Assembly: GCA_948468325.1 (NCBI GenBank)
Contig: CAOKHR010000028.1
Coordinates: 1-14,626, forward strand
Source: an uncultured Lachnospiraceae bacterium
GTDB taxonomy: Bacteria; Bacillota; Clostridia; Lachnospirales; Lachnospiraceae
Length of the DNA stretch: 14,626 nucleotides
Direction of reading: 5' to 3'
Part shown: positions 6,428 to 13,275 of the stretch, one piece after another
Numbering within the stretch: position 1 is the first letter of the stretch
How the letters are laid out: each line of letters begins with the position of its first letter
Translations under genes and position numbers: made by a program
The notes under the pieces: generated by a model
Seen by the model: the letters and a program-made list of their open reading frames with translations, nothing else
Told to the model about the DNA's origin: nothing
Database searches by the model: none

Positions 6428-7723
6428 TTACTCATAATATACTCCGTTGCTTTCGATCCGGACTTTCAGTCCGTCCTCCGACAGTTTCCGAAAAAATCCC
6501 CGCTGTACGGAAGGATCCGAAAGCACGGAGCTGAATGAAAAAATCAATTTGTCCTCATAAGAACAAATCGTCCCTTTTAAGGACTGTCCTTTTGACATCG
6601 CCAGAAATGCTCCAAACATCTGGATATACGGCTTGTAAGCATCTGCCACATGAATATTTCCGATATTTGTCACTGTCGTAGTGTTGGCAAGCGCTGATTT
6701 TGTATATACATAACGTATTGCCAGATTTTTAATCAGCAGCGGAACAGCCCGCGCTGCCAGATTCTTTTCGTTGGAAACGTTATAAGAAAACAGATTTTCC
6801 AGATGCTCTTTGTTAATCTGTTTCCGCAGACTTTCTTTTGTAATGTTAAGCACTTCGGAAAATGTGTAGTCCTCTTTCTCCGGAAAAAATTCCGCAGATA
6901 CCATAACAAAAAAGTTTTTAGTTGTAACCGAATGAAAAAACGGCCGCAGATTGACCGGAACAGCCACCCTGATCGGATATTTGCCCGGAACTTTATGCAT
7001 GCATTCCGTATAAATGCTGTAAATATAAGCCGATACAAGATATTCGTTGATACTTGCGTCATACCGGTGCGAAACTTCTTTTAACGCCGTTACGCTCATA
7101 ATGCCGTGAATCACTCCAAACTCACCCGGCCTTAATTTTTCACCTTTCATCAGGTAAGCTTTTTTTGTCTTGTAGCCTTTGGCATGGCTTTTTTTATAAT
7201 TTTTCAAAAAACTGTCTTCTCTGTTCAGTGACGTATCTACGGACAGCTGATCTCCCACCTGTTTTTGAAGGTCAGGATGTGCAATACGCAGATACTGATA
7301 TGTCAGTTCCTTTAAAAAATTAATCCCGCCCATTCCGTCCGTCAGCACATGAAAAACTTCTAAATTAATGCGCTTCTTATAAAAGGAAACGCGAAACAAA
7401 TAACTGCGGTTGCGGTTCTGCACAATATACCGGCAGGGATATGTATTTTCCTCCCTTACTAAAGGCGCAGGCTTGCCGTTTTCTTCAAAATAATACCAGA
7501 ATACACCCTGCCGCAAACGCATATTGAATCCGTCAAACTTCGGAAGCACAATGTCCAGCGCCTGCTGTAAAATTTCTTTCTTTATATTTTCATTTAAAAC
7601 AACAAAAATCCGGTAAACATTGCTCATATTTTCACCTGCGATTACCGGAAAAAGATGTGCCGTATTATCCAGCCGTTCCCATCCGATTGCCGTTTTTTTT
7701 ACATTTTCTTCTTTTTTTCCCAA
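6428..7723 (-). CDS. Condensation-fold acyltransferase-like protein
   Basis: The protein looks like the chloramphenicol-acetyltransferase / NRPS-condensation superfamily, in the group often labelled alcohol acetyltransferase. Counting from the chosen start, it opens with GWERLDNTAHLFP and carries the active-site motif HVLTDG (His125, Asp129), the HxxxDG of the superfamily. ANTTTVTNIGNI near the C-terminus matches the conserved stretch before the last strands. It is 431 residues long with no membrane segment. The start is inferred: TTG at 7721-7723 follows AGAGG and lies 22 bases after the corA stop. The first ATG (7828) would sit inside corA and add a hydrophobic tail from corA sequence. The acceptor and acyl donor cannot be told. 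A PapA-type or lipid/exopolysaccharide acyl transfer is possible. Confidence 0.72.
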   Translation of the reverse strand: MGKKEENVKKTAIGWERLDNTAHLFPVIAGENMSNVYRIFVVLNENIKKEILQQALDIVLPKFDGFNMRLRQGVFWYYFEENGKPAPLVREENTYPCRYIVQNRNRSYLFRVSFYKKRINLEVFHVLTDGMGGINFLKELTYQYLRIAHPDLQKQVGDQLSVDTSLNREDSFLKNYKKSHAKGYKTKKAYLMKGEKLRPGEFGVIHGIMSVTALKEVSHRYDASINEYLVSAYIYSIYTECMHKVPGKYPIRVAVPVNLRPFFHSVTTKNFFVMVSAEFFPEKEDYTFSEVLNITKESLRKQINKEHLENLFSYNVSNEKNLAARAVPLLIKNLAIRYVYTKSALANTTTVTNIGNIHVADAYKPYIQMFGAFLAMSKGQSLKGTICSYEDKLIFSFSSVLSDPSVQRGFFRKLSEDGLKVRIESNGVYYE

Positions 7724-7745
7724 AACGAAAGACCTCTGACTTAAA

Positions 7746-8630
7746 TTAAAAAAATTTCTTTTTCTTAAAAAACCACAGACTGACAATGATAACCAGCAGA
7801 CTGATAATAGAAATAACCGGATAACCATACTGCCACTGCAGTTCCGGCATATTATAAAAATTCATTCCATACCAGCCGGCAATTAGCGTCAGCGGAAGAA
7901 ATATTGTCGTTACGACAGTCAGAAATTTCATGATATTATTCTGATGAATCGAAATTTCCGACTGATATACATCCTGCACCTGCATCGCATATTCCCGAAG
8001 CGCCTGTGCTTCCTGCTTCATGCGGTCCACACGTTCAAAAAATCTCCTGCATGTCTGCTCCCTGCCGGAGAGAATTTCCCCGACGTCGGCCATCTGACAG
8101 TAATAACAATACAAACGGGAAATCTCTTTTTTGATACGCAGCATACGGTAATGAAAATATTCCGTCCCGCCTGAAAGAACCATCTCCTCCATATCTGCAA
8201 TTTCACGTTCTAAAGATGCCAGATACAAAATATCCTCTTCTACAAGAGCCATAAAAAAATCTGCCAGAAATTCCCCCATGGTATACTTTTCTGCGCCGAT
8301 TCTCTTTTGTATAGCAAGAATTATATTTTTTATCGTAAAATCTTCTTCCACAAAAATTAACCTGTCTTTTAAAATATAAACGGCAAAGTTAAAACTCCGC
8401 CTTTCTTTTCTTTTCACAGGTACGTGAAATATCCCAAGGAGATAAGAAGCATGTGTCTCTAACCTGCAGAAAAATACCCCCTCCTCTTTCTGACTGAGAG
8501 AAAAATCCTTCTTCGGCTCAAGCTCCATGCTCCATTCTTCTTCATCAAAAATACCAATCCCGCCAGGAGTCTCTTCAAATCCCCTGCGGTCTGTCTCAAT
8601 AATTCCTTCCTCACAAACAATAAAATACAT
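7746..8630 (-). CDS. corA: CorA-family divalent cation transporter
   Basis: CorA proteins are pentameric Mg2+ (or other divalent cation) channels in the cytoplasmic membrane. The 294-residue protein has an acidic soluble N-terminal domain, a long helical region (about 120-235), and two C-terminal transmembrane segments at about 236-253 and 271-288. YGMNF follows the first segment; GMN is the family's selectivity motif. The loop MPELQWQYGYP between the segments has the acidic residue usual there. The tail is lysine-rich (KKKKFF), consistent with a cytoplasmic end. The ATG at 8628-8630 has AGAAGG at slightly long spacing. The acyltransferase-like gene follows after 22 bases, so the two are probably co-transcribed. 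Whether Mg2+ or another ion is carried cannot be decided. Confidence 0.88.
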   Translation of the reverse strand: MYFIVCEEGIIETDRRGFEETPGGIGIFDEEEWSMELEPKKDFSLSQKEEGVFFCRLETHASYLLGIFHVPVKRKERRSFNFAVYILKDRLIFVEEDFTIKNIILAIQKRIGAEKYTMGEFLADFFMALVEEDILYLASLEREIADMEEMVLSGGTEYFHYRMLRIKKEISRLYCYYCQMADVGEILSGREQTCRRFFERVDRMKQEAQALREYAMQVQDVYQSEISIHQNNIMKFLTVVTTIFLPLTLIAGWYGMNFYNMPELQWQYGYPVISIISLLVIIVSLWFFKKKKFF

Positions 8631-8650
8631 TCCGGAAAAACCTTCTTTTT

Positions 8651-8679
8651 AGACTAGTGCAACGAACAATAAAAGTCAA
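8651..8679 (-). promoter_or_regulatory. Candidate sigma-70 type promoter for corA
   Basis: On the - strand, TTGACT (8674-8679) is five of six to the -35 consensus. It stands 17 bases from TAGTCT (8651-8656), a weak -10. The predicted start site would be about 10-20 bases before the corA ATG, which is a short leader. The spacing is ideal but the -10 matches only three positions. Confidence 0.35.
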
Positions 8680-8700
8680 AGTATCCGTTACTTATTATTC
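8664..8700. repeat. AT-rich stem-loop between ung and corA
   Basis: GAACAATAA at 8664-8672 can pair with TTATTATTC at 8692-8700 with one mismatch. It overlaps the candidate -35 element of corA. There is no T-run on either side, so it is not a convincing terminator for the ung operon. It might be an operator. Confidence 0.25.
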
Positions 8701-8732
8701 ACTGTAATAGCTATATACAGATTCTCCTGAAA

Positions 8733-9419
8733 TTATTCGTCCGGCAGATCCTCTATCTGCCAGTCAATCGGCTCTATGCCATGCTCTTCTAAAAATGCAT
8801 TTGTCTGGCTGAAATGCCTGCATCCGAAAAATCCACGGTACGCAGACAGCGGACTTGGATGCGGTGCTTTTAAAACAAGATGCTTTGGATTTGTCAGCAT
8901 AGACATTTTATTCTGCGCCGGACGCCCCCAAAGCAGATAAACAATCGGCCTCTCCTGAGCATTTACTGCCTGAATTACTGCATCGGTAAATTTCTCCCAG
9001 CCCTTTCCCTGATGAGAATTTGCCTGATGTGCCCGCACAGTCAGAACTGTATTTAAAAGCAAAACACCCTGATCTGCCCATTTTTTTAAATATCCGTTAT
9101 TGGGAATATAGCAGCCTAGATCATCATGCAGTTCCTGATAAATATTCTGCAGAGAAGGCGGAATATCTTTCTGGTTCGGCAGCACGGAAAAACTAAGCCC
9201 GTGTGCCTGGTTTACATTGTGATAGGGATCCTGTCCCAAAAGCAGCACTTTCACTTTGCTTAAAGGCGTAAAATGAAATGCATTGAATATATCATCTGCC
9301 GGAGGATATACCACGGTTTTGCTGTACTCCTCATTCACAAACGTATACAATTCTCTGTAATATGGCTTTTTAAACTCATCAGAGACTGCCGTAAGCCAGT
9401 CATTTGTAATCATTCCCAT
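8733..9419 (-). CDS. ung: Uracil-DNA glycosylase, family 1
   Basis: Ung removes uracil from DNA to start base-excision repair. The 228-residue protein has the usual length and both family motifs intact. GQDPYH is at residues 62-67, with the catalytic Asp64. HPSPLSAYRGFFGC starts at His187, the residue that stabilises the uracil, and provides the minor-groove loop. The ATG at 9417-9419 has AGGAGG eight bases upstream. The gene begins inside hisF, overlapping it by 20 bases, so ung is translated from the same message as the histidine genes. I see no functional link; the pairing looks like shared transcription only. Confidence 0.96.
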   Translation of the reverse strand: MGMITNDWLTAVSDEFKKPYYRELYTFVNEEYSKTVVYPPADDIFNAFHFTPLSKVKVLLLGQDPYHNVNQAHGLSFSVLPNQKDIPPSLQNIYQELHDDLGCYIPNNGYLKKWADQGVLLLNTVLTVRAHQANSHQGKGWEKFTDAVIQAVNAQERPIVYLLWGRPAQNKMSMLTNPKHLVLKAPHPSPLSAYRGFFGCRHFSQTNAFLEEHGIEPIDWQIEDLPDE

Positions 9420-10200
9420 CCAAAGTTCCTCCTGCTGCCCGCCTTCTGACAGACACGCCTTTCTTCGCCAGGTAATTCTTCAATTCCATAATTTCAAGTT
9501 CTTTATAATGAAATAAAGATGCCGCCAGTACCGCATCTGCCTTTCCCTCTGTCAGTGCTTCATAAAAATGTTCTTTTGTCCCTGCACCGCCGGATGCAAT
9601 GACAGGAATGGAGACATTTTCGGCAATCAGCCTTGTAAGTTCTATGTCATAACCGGCTCTTGTCCCGTCACAGTCCATGCTTGTAAGCAAAATCTCCCCT
9701 GCTCCCATCTTATCCACTTTCATGGCCCATTCCACCGCATCAATTCCGACATCTGTGCGCCCGCCGTTTTTGTATATATTCCATCCTTTTTTATCTTCTC
9801 TGCGTCTGGCGTCAATCGCCACTACAACGCACTGACTGCCAAATTTGTCCGCAGCCTCGGAAATCAGCTCGGGACGATTGATTGCGGAAGAATTGATTGA
9901 AATTTTATCTGCTCCTTCCCGAAGCAGTAATTTGAAATCCTCCACAGTTCGTATCCCGCCGCCTACGGTAAACGGAATAAACACACGGCTGGCTACTTTC
10001 CGCACCATATCTACAACAGTTCCCCGATTATCAGATGAAGCCGTAATATCTAAAAATACGACTTCATCTGCTCCTGCTTTATCATAAGCTGCCGCTATCT
10101 CAACCGGATCTCCGGCATCTCTTAAATTTACAAAATTTACACCCTTAACCACTCTGCCGTTATTTACATCCAGGCAGGGAATTATTCTCCTGGTAAACAT
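9400..10200 (-). CDS. hisF: Imidazole glycerol phosphate synthase cyclase subunit HisF
   Basis: HisF is the TIM-barrel subunit that uses ammonia from HisH to turn PRFAR into imidazole glycerol phosphate and AICAR in histidine synthesis. The N-terminus RRIIPCLDVNNGRVVKG and the catalytic acids Asp11 and Asp130 (VVAIDARR) are present. So are the phosphate-binding blocks FTVGGGIR and IASGGAG. The family start MFTRRI fixes the ATG at 10198-10200, preceded by GGAAGGA; an upstream ATG at 10359 lies within hisH and is rejected. The protein is 266 residues, about a dozen longer than usual. The extra tail (RRRAAGGTLDGNDYK) is encoded largely where the gene runs into the ung leader and start. hisH lies 13 bases upstream. 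Confidence 0.96.
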   Translation of the reverse strand: MFTRRIIPCLDVNNGRVVKGVNFVNLRDAGDPVEIAAAYDKAGADEVVFLDITASSDNRGTVVDMVRKVASRVFIPFTVGGGIRTVEDFKLLLREGADKISINSSAINRPELISEAADKFGSQCVVVAIDARRREDKKGWNIYKNGGRTDVGIDAVEWAMKVDKMGAGEILLTSMDCDGTRAGYDIELTRLIAENVSIPVIASGGAGTKEHFYEALTEGKADAVLAASLFHYKELEIMELKNYLAKKGVSVRRRAAGGTLDGNDYK

Positions 10201-10213
10201 CCGTAATTCCTTC

Positions 10214-10816
10214 CTAAAGTCCTGCAAAATTTGATAAAATAGAAAGCCCTGTGCTGCTGCTCTTCTCCGGATGAAACTGGCAGGCAAAAAGATTTCCCTG
10301 TTCCACAGACGCATGAATATGTACGCCATACTCGGCAGAAGCTTTGACAATGCTCTCATCCTCTGCTTTTAAGTAATAGGAATGTACAAAATAGACATAC
10401 GGTTCTTCCTCTATTCCTTCAAACAGCTTACCGCCATTTGATAACAGAAGAGAATTCCATCCGATATGTGGTATCTTAAGCCCTTCTTTATCCGGAATCT
10501 TTAAAATACTGCCTTTTAAAAGATGAAGCCCCTCTATGCCTTCGCTTTCCTCACTGCCGTCAAACAAAAGCTGCAGGCCAAGACAGATGCCAAGTACCGG
10601 CTTTTCTTCTGCTGCTTCTTTTAACATCTTGTCAATCTCATACTTCTTTAGCTGTTCCATCGCAGTTCCAAAAGAACCGACACCCGGCAGAATCAGTTTA
10701 TCTGCCTGCCGGACTTCCTGCCTGTCTCTTGTAATTACACATTCTTCTCCCAGAAAAATCAATGCTTTCTCAACACTCTTTAAATTTCCCGCATCGTAAT
10801 CTAAAATTGCAATCAT
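10214..10816 (-). CDS. hisH: Imidazole glycerol phosphate synthase glutaminase subunit HisH
   Basis: HisH is the class I glutamine amidotransferase subunit that hydrolyses glutamine and channels ammonia to HisF. At 200 residues it has the family length. The catalytic triad is visible: the nucleophile Cys78 in LGICLGLQLLF, and His182 and Glu184 in CQFHPEKS. LPGVGSFG forms the oxyanion region, and IPHIGWN and YFVHSYY are further family blocks. The ATG at 10814-10816 lies 9 bases after the stop of the upstream lysine-rich protein gene and is preceded by AGGAC. hisF follows directly, so the two subunits can be made in equal amounts. No other his gene is in the window, so the pathway genes are probably split. 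Confidence 0.96.
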   Translation of the reverse strand: MIAILDYDAGNLKSVEKALIFLGEECVITRDRQEVRQADKLILPGVGSFGTAMEQLKKYEIDKMLKEAAEEKPVLGICLGLQLLFDGSEESEGIEGLHLLKGSILKIPDKEGLKIPHIGWNSLLLSNGGKLFEGIEEEPYVYFVHSYYLKAEDESIVKASAEYGVHIHASVEQGNLFACQFHPEKSSSTGLSILSNFAGL

Positions 10817-10825
10817 ATTATTGTC

Positions 10826-12109
10826 CTATTCCGCCAGACCCAAATCTTTTACAATATTATAAATTCTAATACTATACTCCGTACGATTATTGAGACTGTT
10901 CAGACGGTAAATTTCTGCTGCCTCTTCGGTGTTTACCTGGAAATTCTCCTCAAGCCTCTGAATAATCTGCTGCTGAAGACTGTCATACTCATTTTGTATG
11001 CTGCACGCCTCTGCTTCCTTATAATTGGCATTATACCTTCCCAATGCACATATGTAGGAATCTAACGCCATTATGTAATTACCTGTGCCATATAAACTGT
11101 CACCATTGTTTAACTTCGCCTGTACTTTGGCAAGCAGCAATACTTTTTCACCAAACTCTTCGTCTTTAGACTTCACATTCAGACCGGCAATTTTCTGATA
11201 AGCGCCTACATAATCCTGTGCCGAATATGCACGTTTCGCATCTGTCATGCTTACGGAATATCCAAGCAGATTCGAAGAAATAAGCACAAACAGCATCACC
11301 GAAAGCGACATAATAAAAATTAAAACTACCGGTGCTTTCGGAAGCGGCGGTGTCAGATCAATCTCTTTCGGCTTTTTCGGTTTCTTTTCTTTCTTTGGCT
11401 TTGGCGCTTTTGGCTTCTTTTCTTTCTCTTTCTTTTCTTTCGGCTTCTTCTCTTTTTTTTCTTTTTTCTTTTTTTCTTTTTTGGGAGAACTATCTTCTTC
11501 TAAATCATCATCGTCCTCTCCAAATAAAATTCTGGAAAGTTTGCCAAAAAAGCCTTTCTTTTCTTCTTTCTTTCTTTCTTTCTCAGGCTTTTCTCCTGCT
11601 TTTGGTTCATCGGATTCATCGTCCTCCTGGTATGTCGGTCCGACATCTTCGGAAACACTGGCAATATCATTCTCCACTGTCGGCAGATCCGAAAGCAGGT
11701 CTGCCAGTTCCTGCTCCTCTTTAGAACTAATCACGTCATCCGAATCTGACTGTACATCCGTATCCGGATGTGCAATCCATTCTTCATCCTCCAGGGTATC
11801 TATTTCAAATCTGTCATCAATCGTCTGATTCTGATTTGTCTGTTTTGCAGCCGACGCCTCTTTTGCATTATTTACAATGCCTTCCAGATTACCAAAAAAT
11901 CCGTCATCTGTTCTGTCTGCACTGCTCTGGCTTCCTATTTCTTTTTCGAATTCCAAAATGACATCATCTATATTATCATCATCCAGATCATTTTCAAACT
12001 CTTTGGCAAAGTCCTCACTTGTTCTCTGTCTTTTCCTGTCTGCTTCTGCTTTTCTCTCTGGAGACACATTATTCAACAGGGAATCCAGATATTCCTCCGT
12101 CTTATTCAC
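10826..12109 (-). CDS. Unrecognised lysine-rich single-pass membrane protein with TPR-like C-terminus
   Basis: I do not recognise this 427-residue protein. Residues 1-180 are acidic and low in complexity, with many Asp, Glu and Ser, and look disordered. Residues 180-250 are extremely lysine-rich (KKEKK and KPKK repeats). One transmembrane segment follows at about 260-284 (VVLIFIMSLSVMLFVLISSN), then about 140 residues that look helical and TPR-like (AYSAQDYVGAYQKIAGLN, GNYIMALDSYICALGRYN). The positive charge before the segment suggests a cytoplasmic N-terminus and an outside C-terminus. A short motif GFFG(N/K)L occurs twice, at 70 and 186. The GTG start at 12107-12109 follows AGGAGGT. It is the first gene of an operon with hisH, hisF and ung. 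A surface, cell-envelope or scaffold role is possible but not shown. Confidence 0.7.
   Translation of the reverse strand: MNKTEEYLDSLLNNVSPERKAEADRKRQRTSEDFAKEFENDLDDDNIDDVILEFEKEIGSQSSADRTDDGFFGNLEGIVNNAKEASAAKQTNQNQTIDDRFEIDTLEDEEWIAHPDTDVQSDSDDVISSKEEQELADLLSDLPTVENDIASVSEDVGPTYQEDDESDEPKAGEKPEKERKKEEKKGFFGKLSRILFGEDDDDLEEDSSPKKEKKKKEKKEKKPKEKKEKEKKPKAPKPKKEKKPKKPKEIDLTPPLPKAPVVLIFIMSLSVMLFVLISSNLLGYSVSMTDAKRAYSAQDYVGAYQKIAGLNVKSKDEEFGEKVLLLAKVQAKLNNGDSLYGTGNYIMALDSYICALGRYNANYKEAEACSIQNEYDSLQQQIIQRLEENFQVNTEEAAEIYRLNSLNNRTEYSIRIYNIVKDLGLAE
11414..11482. repeat. Long pyrimidine tract within the lysine-rich coding region
   Basis: On the + strand 11414-11441 is 28 bases of only C and T. After GG, 11444-11482 is another 39 bases of only C and T. 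It encodes the lysine/glutamate tract on the - strand with AAA, AAG and GAA codons. Such tracts can slip or form triplex DNA. Confidence 0.8.
11553..11584. repeat. TTTC microsatellite-like tract
   Basis: Bases 11553-11584 on the + strand are only C and T, with several consecutive CTTT units (TTCTTTCTTTCTTTCT). On the - strand they encode KERKKEEKK. Four-base slippage here would shift the frame of the lysine-rich gene. Confidence 0.6.
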
Positions 12110-12143
12110 TGCAAATACCTCCTGTATTCTGCCTTTTAAACCT

Positions 12144-12180
12144 GTGCGGCATCCGATAAATTATTTATTTTACGCCGTAC
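12144..12180. repeat. Hairpin with AT-rich palindromic centre upstream of the lysine-rich gene operon
   Basis: GTGCGGCAT (12144-12152) pairs with ACGCCGTAC (12172-12180) with one wobble and one mismatch. The centre holds the perfect palindrome ATAAATTATTTAT (12156-12168). It lies 35-71 bases before the GTG of the lysine-rich gene, so it could be an operator or an mRNA leader hairpin. TAAAAT on the - strand within it might be a -10, but no good -35 was found. Confidence 0.35.
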
Positions 12181-12251
12181 CAGAGTGTGTCTGAAAATTG
12201 GCAGGCTTCTCCGTTCCATTCCGTCCACGCAAAACGGCGCCACCGGCACAC
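12165..12251 (-). CDS. Possible 28-residue tryptophan-rich small ORF
   Basis: In the gap between cheV and the lysine-rich gene, a GTG at 12249-12251 opens a 28-codon frame ending at TAA 12165-12167. The peptide contains FAWTEWNGEACQFSDTLWYG, with four Trp in 28 residues. There is no clear ribosome binding site, and the frame also stays open upstream to a stop without an ATG. It may be a chance ORF, part of a repeat, or the remnant of a larger gene. Confidence 0.2.
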   Translation of the reverse strand: MCRWRRFAWTEWNGEACQFSDTLWYGVK

Positions 12252-12288
12252 AGACGGCAGGAATAAATTTTAAGATATACTTTAGTAA

Positions 12289-12312
12289 GGGATGTGACCA
12301 TCATCACATCCC
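12289..12312 (-). terminator. Candidate cheV terminator hairpin
   Basis: GGGATGTGA (12289-12297) and TCACATCCC (12304-12312) form a perfect 9-base-pair stem with a 6-base loop, 16 bases past the cheV stop. On the cheV transcript the stem is followed by TTACTAAAG rather than a true U-run. It is therefore a weak or atypical terminator, or a 3' stabilising hairpin. Confidence 0.45.
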
Positions 12313-12328
12313 CCGATTATTATTATGC

Positions 12329-13231
12329 CTAAATACGGGCATCAATTAAACCATCAATTGTTTCAACCAGTTTTCCAATTTCCGGCTTTGTCAGCTGTGC
12401 ATTGGCTCCAAGCTGTTCTCCTTTGCGGCGCATTTCATCATTTACAAGAGATGAGAAAATAACCAGCGGAATGTCCTTTGTCTCGCTGTCGCTCTTCACC
12501 AGTTTTGTTAAGCGATGTCCGTCCATAAGCGGCATTTCTATGTCAGTAATAATGCAGTGAACCATATCCCCGAGAACGCCCCGTCTTTTAAAATCACAGA
12601 TTTTGTTCCAGGCCTCCTGACCGTTCATCGTTACAATCTGCTTTGTATAACCGGCTTTTTTCAGGCAGTCGGTAATCAGCTTGCTTAACAGCGGCGAATC
12701 TTCTGCAATTAAAATGGGATTCTCGCTTCTGTCATGTCCCTCGTAATCATCCAGATCGGATATTTTCAGTCCTGTTTCCGGACTAATATCCGTTACAATT
12801 CTTTCAAAATCCAAAATTACAACAAGATTGTCATTTAATTTCACAACGCCGGTAGACACTCCGCTGTCATCCGAATTAATCGTAGAATCCGGTTTGATAA
12901 TATCTTCCCATGAAACTCTATGTATGCCAATTACTTCATCTACATGAAATGCAATATTTAATTTGTTAAAATTTGTAATGATAAAAAGTCCCTCTGTCTC
13001 ATCTTCAGGAACCCCAATGCAGCGCTTTAGGTTGATTACTGTAAGCATCACATCACGCGGCATGAAAATACCCTCCACACATGGATTTGCATGAGGAATC
13101 GGGGTCACAGGCTGATAAGATAAAATTTCACGTATCTTTGCCACATTAATTCCATAACGGTTTCTGCCTAATGTAAATTCCAGTATTTCCAGTTCATTTG
13201 TCCCGCTTTCCAACAATATATTCGTATCCAT
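12329..13231 (-). CDS. cheV: Chemotaxis coupling protein CheV (CheW domain plus receiver)
   Basis: CheV couples chemoreceptors to the CheA kinase and helps adaptation through its own phosphorylation. The 300-residue protein has a CheW-like domain at about 14-155 (ILEFTLGRNRYGINVAKIREI, IPHANPCVEGIF, INLKR, GVVKLNDNLVVILDFERI). A receiver domain follows from about 172 to the end. The receiver has the acidic pair Glu177-Asp178 (LIAEDSP), phospho-acceptor Asp230 (IITDIEMPLMDG), Ser260/261 and Lys282 (LTKPE), so it should be phosphorylatable. The ATG at 13229-13231 follows GGGAGG. No cheA, cheW, cheY or flagellar gene is nearby, so it is an orphan locus. The lipoprotein gene lies 44 bases upstream with no terminator between them, so co-transcription is possible. 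Confidence 0.93.
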   Translation of the reverse strand: MDTNILLESGTNELEILEFTLGRNRYGINVAKIREILSYQPVTPIPHANPCVEGIFMPRDVMLTVINLKRCIGVPEDETEGLFIITNFNKLNIAFHVDEVIGIHRVSWEDIIKPDSTINSDDSGVSTGVVKLNDNLVVILDFERIVTDISPETGLKISDLDDYEGHDRSENPILIAEDSPLLSKLITDCLKKAGYTKQIVTMNGQEAWNKICDFKRRGVLGDMVHCIITDIEMPLMDGHRLTKLVKSDSETKDIPLVIFSSLVNDEMRRKGEQLGANAQLTKPEIGKLVETIDGLIDARI

Positions 13232-13275
13232 AATATTCTTCCTCCCGGCATATTTTCATTATCTGCTGTTGCCTA

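Noticed and set aside
6459..6473. CGGACT/AGTCCG hairpin as terminator for thiC
   Set aside because: The stem is only six base pairs with no U-run on either strand, and lies inside the opposing coding region.
7724..7828. Upstream ATG start giving the acyltransferase-like protein 35 more residues
   Set aside because: These bases mostly encode the CorA C-terminus in another frame. The family N-terminus begins after the TTG at 7723, which has its own AGAGG.
8702..8720. CTGTA/TACAG stem as terminator of the ung operon
   Set aside because: It is a short AT-rich stem with no T tract after it on the - strand; not separable from chance.
10201..10359. Longer hisF start at 10359
   Set aside because: It lies in hisH. 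The HisF family start MFTRRIIPCLDV is at 10200 with GGAAGGA in front.
11247..11828. 193-residue + strand ORF rich in Ser and Phe
   Set aside because: It is the antisense shadow of the lysine-rich coding tract; TTT and TCT codons mirror AAA and AGA, and it has no family motif.
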